A stretch of 64,000 nucleotides of DNA, taken from positions 310,001 to 374,000 of the forward strand of contig NZ_JBHRTR010000054.1 in the NCBI RefSeq assembly GCF_042646425.1, written 5' to 3'. This DNA is from Marinibaculum pumilum (GTDB lineage: Bacteria > Pseudomonadota > Alphaproteobacteria > Ferrovibrionales > Ferrovibrionaceae). Positions 60,111 through 64,000 of the stretch are shown here, piece after piece. How positions within the stretch are numbered: position 1 is the first letter of the stretch; every line of letters starts with the position of its first letter. Under the pieces are notes generated by a model that saw only the letters and a list, made by a program, of their open reading frames with translations, was not told the origin of the DNA and did not search any database. Both the position numbers and the translations under genes were made by a program.

Positions 60111-62336
60111 ATGAGGCGCTGGCGCAGGCAGGTGCCCGTCGTGGTGCCGCTGATGGTGCTGGTGGCCATCCTGGCCTGGCGGGTGACGGATCCCGGCCGC
60201 GTGCTGGCCGACCTGCGGAACCAGGTCTTCGACTATTTCCAGCGCTTCGCGCCGCGGGCCTACGAGCCGCTGCCGGTGCGCATCGTCGACCTGGACGACG
60301 AGACCCTTGCCCGCTACGGCCAGTGGCCCTGGCCGCGTACACTGGTGGCGCAGCTGGTCGCCGACCTGACCAATGCCGGCGCGGCGGTGATCACGATGGA
60401 CATCGTCTTCGCCGAGCCCGACCAGACCAGCCCGCGCAACATCGTCGAGGTCTGGAACCGGCTGTCCGACACCTCGAAGCTGCAGGAGAACCTGGCGGAG
60501 CTGCCGGACCATGACGATGTCCTGAAGGACATCGTGGCGCAGACGCCGGTCGTCACCGGTTTCGTCGCCACTGCCGAGAAGACCGCGCGCATGCCGGTCC
60601 AGAAAGGGAATTTCGCCATCGCCGGGGACGATCCGGCGGCCTTCATCCCCGGCTTCAACGGGGCGATCACGAATGTCGAGGGCCTCGCCGCCGCGGCCGC
60701 CGGCAATGGCAGCTTCAACCTGATCCCGGAACGGGACGGCATCATCCGGCGGGTGCCGCTGATCGTGCGGGTCGGCGACAAGCGCTACGGCACCCTGACC
60801 ACGGAGGCGCTGCGGGTCGCGCAGGGCGCCTCCACCTCCATCGTGAAGGCGTCCGGCGCCAACCAGCAGGAGAATTTCGGCATCAATACCGGCATCACGG
60901 CGATACGGATCGGCCGGCTTGAGGTGCCGACCGACAGCCGGGGCCGCCTGTGGGTGCATTTCACCCGCAGCGAGCCGGCCCGCTTCCTGCCGGCCTGGCG
61001 TGTCCTGGACGGCGCATTCGACCCGGCGCTGCTGGAAGGCAATATCGTCCTGATCGGCACCAGCGCGGAGGGGCTGAAGGACCTGCGCACCTCCCCCGTC
61101 GATCCGGTCCTGCCGGGGGTGGAGGTGCATGCGATGGCGATCGAGCAGATCCTGCTGGAGCACTTCCTGGAACGGCCGGACTGGTTCGACGGGCTGGAAT
61201 TCGTCTATGTCGTCGTGCTGTCGCTGCTGCTGATCTTCCTGATGCGCCGCCTGGGGGCGATGTGGTGCGCGGTGATCGGCGTGGCGGGCATCGCCCTGGC
61301 GGTGGGCGTCTCGATCTGGGGCTACGAGACGCAGCTTGTGCTGCTCGACCCGGTCACGCCGTCGGTCGCGGTGCTGCTGGTCTATCTCAGCTCCTCGCTG
61401 CTGAACTACCTGCAGAGCGAGGCGGAGCGGTCCCGGGTCCGCAATGCCTTCCGGCAGTACCTCTCCCCCGCGCTGGTGGAGCAGCTCGCCGACGACCCGA
61501 GCCGGCTGCGGCTGGGCGGCGAGATGCGGGACATGACCTTCCTGTTCTGCGACATCCGCGGCTTCACCACGATCTCCGAACAGTTCAAGAGCAATCCGCA
61601 GGGCCTGACCCGGCTGATCAACCGCTTCCTGACGCCGATGACCGACCTGATCCTGGAGAGCGGCGGCACCATCGACAAGTATATGGGCGACTGCATCATG
61701 GCGTTCTGGAACGCTCCGCTGGACGTGCCGGGCCATCCGGCCAAGGCCTGCGGCGCGGCGCTGGCCATGTTCGCCCGGCTGGACGAGTTGAACGCCGCAC
61801 TGAAGGCGGAGGCGGAGGCGGCAGGGACGCCATTCGTGCCGCTGCGCATCGGCATCGGCCTGAACAGCGGCGAGGTGGTGGTCGGCAATATGGGCTCCGA
61901 ACAGCGCTTCGACTATTCGGTGCTGGGCGATGCGGTGAACCTGGCGTCGCGGCTGGAGGGACAGTCAAAGACCTACGGCGTCAACGTCGTGATCGGCGAC
62001 AACACGGCCGCCGGTGCCAGCGGCTTCGCGCTGCTGGAAATCGACCTCATCGCGGTCAAGGGCAAGACCGAAGCGGAACGGATCTTCGCGCTGCTCGGCG
62101 ATGAGTCGCTGGCCGGGTCGGAGGGCTTCCGCAGCCTGGCCGCGAACCACGCCCAGATGCTGCACGCCTATCGCGCACAGGACTGGGACCGTGCCGAGAA
62201 AATGGCGGTAAATTGCCAGCGTCAGGCACCGGATCTGTCCGTCCTCTACGATCTATACCTGGAAAGAATCCGCGAATACCGGCAGACTCCACCGGGTCCC
62301 GATTGGGACGGGGTTTATCATGCAACAAGCAAATAG
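60111..62336 (+). CDS. CHASE2-adenylate/guanylate cyclase (class III)
   Basis: A 741-residue membrane cyclase: an N-terminal helix (VVVPLMVLVAILAWRVT), CHASE2 periplasmic domain (about residues 30-330, RIVDLDDETLARYGQWPWPR, MDIVFAEPDQTSPRN, IVLIGTSAEGLKDLR), three helices (FVYVVVLSLLLIFLMRRLG and others) and a C-terminal class III catalytic domain: MTFLFCDIRGFTTISEQF (Asp), DKYMGDCIMAFWNAP (Asp), GLNSGEVVVGNMGSEQR and DAVNLASRLEGQSK (Asn, Arg). It makes cAMP (or cGMP) in response to an external signal. Its last codons lie in a tandem 22-bp duplication. GGAAGG precedes the ATG at 60111. Confidence 0.94.
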   Translation: MRRWRRQVPVVVPLMVLVAILAWRVTDPGRVLADLRNQVFDYFQRFAPRAYEPLPVRIVDLDDETLARYGQWPWPRTLVAQLVADLTNAGAAVITMDIVFAEPDQTSPRNIVEVWNRLSDTSKLQENLAELPDHDDVLKDIVAQTPVVTGFVATAEKTARMPVQKGNFAIAGDDPAAFIPGFNGAITNVEGLAAAAAGNGSFNLIPERDGIIRRVPLIVRVGDKRYGTLTTEALRVAQGASTSIVKASGANQQENFGINTGITAIRIGRLEVPTDSRGRLWVHFTRSEPARFLPAWRVLDGAFDPALLEGNIVLIGTSAEGLKDLRTSPVDPVLPGVEVHAMAIEQILLEHFLERPDWFDGLEFVYVVVLSLLLIFLMRRLGAMWCAVIGVAGIALAVGVSIWGYETQLVLLDPVTPSVAVLLVYLSSSLLNYLQSEAERSRVRNAFRQYLSPALVEQLADDPSRLRLGGEMRDMTFLFCDIRGFTTISEQFKSNPQGLTRLINRFLTPMTDLILESGGTIDKYMGDCIMAFWNAPLDVPGHPAKACGAALAMFARLDELNAALKAEAEAAGTPFVPLRIGIGLNSGEVVVGNMGSEQRFDYSVLGDAVNLASRLEGQSKTYGVNVVIGDNTAAGASGFALLEIDLIAVKGKTEAERIFALLGDESLAGSEGFRSLAANHAQMLHAYRAQDWDRAEKMAVNCQRQAPDLSVLYDLYLERIREYRQTPPGPDWDGVYHATSK

Positions 62337-62362
62337 TTGCCATGCAACAAGCAAATAGTTGC
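62319..62362 (+). repeat. Perfect tandem 22-bp duplication over the cyclase stop codon
   Basis: The 22-bp unit CATGCAACAAGCAAATAGTTGC occurs twice, end to end. The first copy encodes the last codons (His-Ala-Thr-Ser-Lys) and TAG of the cyclase. Each unit also has GCAAC/GTTGC arms around a 9-nt centre. It looks like recent slippage or a paired binding site. The following 222 bp up to the next gene show nothing else. Confidence 0.9.
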
Positions 62363-62584
62363 GCCGACGGCGCCATGGCGCCCTGAGATGCGCCGCGAGA
62401 TGCGGGATTCGAGACGGCCGGGTTCGACGCGCCGGGTGGGGGCGTCCGCAGGCCGGGACAGGATGGGCCGGGATACGATGGGCATGGGGATGATCGGCGA
62501 CAGGGCTGCAGCGCCGTCACTTGCATTCGCCGCGCCGCGCCGCGCGCCGCCTGCCCCCCGCCCGGATTCCGAGCGGGGCTGTCG

Positions 62585-64000
62585 GTGCGTTTCCTGATCT
62601 GCCGCCTGCGCGGCACGGCATCGACGGAAATCCTCCGGGCGGCGCTTGGCGCCACCGGACTGCCGCTGGGCCTGGACGAGGTCGACGGCGTCGCCGCCGC
62701 GCGGCAGGAGATGGCCGAGCGCCAGCATGACGGCCTGCTGCTCTGGCCGCCGCTGAGCCATGGCGAGATCTGCGACCTGCTGGCGGAGTTCGACAGCCCG
62801 GTGCCGGCCCTGCCGATCATCTGCTTCGCCACCCAGACCGCGGCCGACGGGCTGCGGCGGGTGCTGGCAGCCGGTGCCGCCGACTGTCTGTCGGCAGAGG
62901 ATCTCTCCCCCTCCGCGCTTCTGCGCGCGGTCTGCGGCGCCCGCCGCCAGGCGGAGATCGGCCGCCAGCTGGAACGGGCCGAGAGCCATCTTGCCGAGCA
63001 GACGATCTACGACCCGCTGACCCGGCTGCCCGACCGCAGCCAGTTCCTGATCGCCGTGCAGGAGGCATTGGGACATGCCAGCACCGAGGATCCGCTGGCG
63101 CTGCTGCTGCTGGACCTGATCGGCTTCAACAGGGTGAACCAGTCCCTGGGGCACGAAGCGGGCGACAAGCTGCTGGAACTGACCTCCGGCCGCCTGCGCG
63201 AGGTGCTGCAGGCGGGCGACCGGCTGGCACGGGTGGGGGACGACGAGTTCGGCATCCTGCTGCCGCCGGGGACCAGCCTCGCCCATGCGGTGACCGTCGC
63301 CAGCCAGATCGTCGAGCGGATGCAGGCCCCGTTCAAGATCGGCCGCAGCGAGTTCATGGTCGGTGTCGGCATCGGCATCGCCCACGCGCCGCATCACGGG
63401 CTGGAGGCGCATGGCCTGATGCGCAGCGCGGAGACCGCGATGCGGGCCGCCAAGCGGCAGAGCACCGGCTTCGCCATCTTCGAGGGCGACCCGGAAAGCG
63501 AGGAGAATGACGAGCTCGCGCTCAGCCATGACCTGCGGCGGGCCGTGGACGACGATTCGCTGGAGCTCAACTTCCAGCCCAAGATCGACCTGACGCACCG
63601 CCGGATCGAAGGGGTTGAATGCCTGCTGCGCTGGCGGCACCCGAAGCTCGGCATGATCTTTCCCGATCTGTTCATTCCGCTGGCGGAACAGACGGGCATG
63701 ATTGCCGCCCTGACCGGCTGGGTGCTGGAATCCGCGCTGCGGCATTGCGCGAAATGGCAGAAGCAGGGCTGGGACCTGACCGTGTCGGTCAATATCTCCG
63801 CCCTGACCCTGCACAATCCCGGCTTTCCGCGCAGCGTGGAGAACAGCCTCGCGCGGCACCAGGTGGCGCCCGATCACCTGGTGCTGGAGATCACCGAGAC
63901 GGCGATCATATCCGACGCCGCGCGCGCAACGGAGACCCTGAACCGGCTGGACCGGATGGGGGTCTGCATCGCGATCGACGATTTCGGCACGGGCTATACC
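62585..64000 (+). CDS. Degenerate receiver, GGDEF and EAL domain protein (cut by window end)
   Basis: An incomplete protein of at least 472 residues from GTG 62585, in frame through base 64000. Residues about 1-125 look like a receiver fold (GLLLWPPLSHGEICDLLAEF, IICFATQTAADGLRRVLAAG) that lacks the acceptor Asp pattern. The GGDEF domain follows with TIYDPLTRLPDRSQFLIAV and the signature RVGDDEF (residues 216-222, Asp in place of the second Gly). The EAL part begins with ECLLRWRHPKLGMIFPDLF (ECL for EAL), VSVNISALTLHN, LEITETAI and AIDDFGTGYT at the cut. The start is uncertain (only moderate GAGCGGGG site). Confidence 0.88.
   Translation, partial: MRFLICRLRGTASTEILRAALGATGLPLGLDEVDGVAAARQEMAERQHDGLLLWPPLSHGEICDLLAEFDSPVPALPIICFATQTAADGLRRVLAAGAADCLSAEDLSPSALLRAVCGARRQAEIGRQLERAESHLAEQTIYDPLTRLPDRSQFLIAVQEALGHASTEDPLALLLLDLIGFNRVNQSLGHEAGDKLLELTSGRLREVLQAGDRLARVGDDEFGILLPPGTSLAHAVTVASQIVERMQAPFKIGRSEFMVGVGIGIAHAPHHGLEAHGLMRSAETAMRAAKRQSTGFAIFEGDPESEENDELALSHDLRRAVDDDSLELNFQPKIDLTHRRIEGVECLLRWRHPKLGMIFPDLFIPLAEQTGMIAALTGWVLESALRHCAKWQKQGWDLTVSVNISALTLHNPGFPRSVENSLARHQVAPDHLVLEITETAIISDAARATETLNRLDRMGVCIAIDDFGTGYT

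Overview
The window is high-GC chromosomal DNA with tightly packed genes, ATGA/GTGA overlaps and many alphaproteobacterial families: STAS-MlaE permease, class I cytochrome c, DUF4112/PMP3, DUF1826, DUF1326/DUF2182 and abundant two-component and c-di-GMP proteins. I infer a metabolically versatile alphaproteobacterium of the Rhodospirillales type. No rRNA, phage or plasmid functions are seen. The only clear mobile DNA is a group II intron and a short palindromic repeat family with a MITE-like layout. Two runs of N (23724-23839 and 38347-38356) are assembly gaps, and each lies in or near a gene that looks frameshifted.

Layout. 0-9.5 kb: a hybrid histidine kinase behind a PuuB-like flavin oxidoreductase, RluE, a methyltransferase, a PaaI thioesterase, LepA, a MITE-like repeat and an unrecognised two-gene operon. 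9.7-19.2 kb: tRNA-Ser(GGA), a TauD-like dioxygenase, an Rrf2 regulator between two methyltransferases with a palindrome at its start codon, a double DUF1801 protein, an SMP-30 protein, an amidase with a small GatC/AtzG-like partner, and a probable zinc-limitation operon (Zur-like box, His-rich exported protein, DUF1826). 19.3-31.4 kb: RecQ, a flavin monooxygenase, a broken periplasmic gene across a gap, an MCP next to a Cache protein, membrane-stress type small genes (PMP3, DUF4112), DUF1445, and an Ada plus 2OG-Fe(II) oxygenase pair.

31.4-43.1 kb: two DUF1326 genes flanking a DUF2182 membrane protein, a PQQ-type sugar dehydrogenase, two divergent NTF2-like genes with a TetR gene and a palindrome, a group II intron with a frameshifted maturase beside repeat copies, a stand-alone FabF and a large hybrid kinase. 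43.2-48.3 kb: a five-gene, translationally coupled minus-strand operon (Sel1 repeat protein, NnrU-like membrane protein, two paralogous alpha/beta hydrolases, an isopenicillin-N-synthase-like oxygenase) with no pathway I can name. This is the best candidate for an undescribed system.

48.8-64 kb: an iron(III) ABC permease facing its FbpA-like binding protein with no ATPase nearby, an MFS transporter, an Mla-type lipid transport operon (STAS-MlaE, MlaF with a long disordered leader, MlaD, PqiC-like lipoprotein), hydroxypyruvate isomerase, cytochrome c, and a signalling run of HD-GYP, CHASE2-cyclase and GGDEF/EAL (cut by the window end). A perfect 22-bp tandem duplication sits on the cyclase stop codon.
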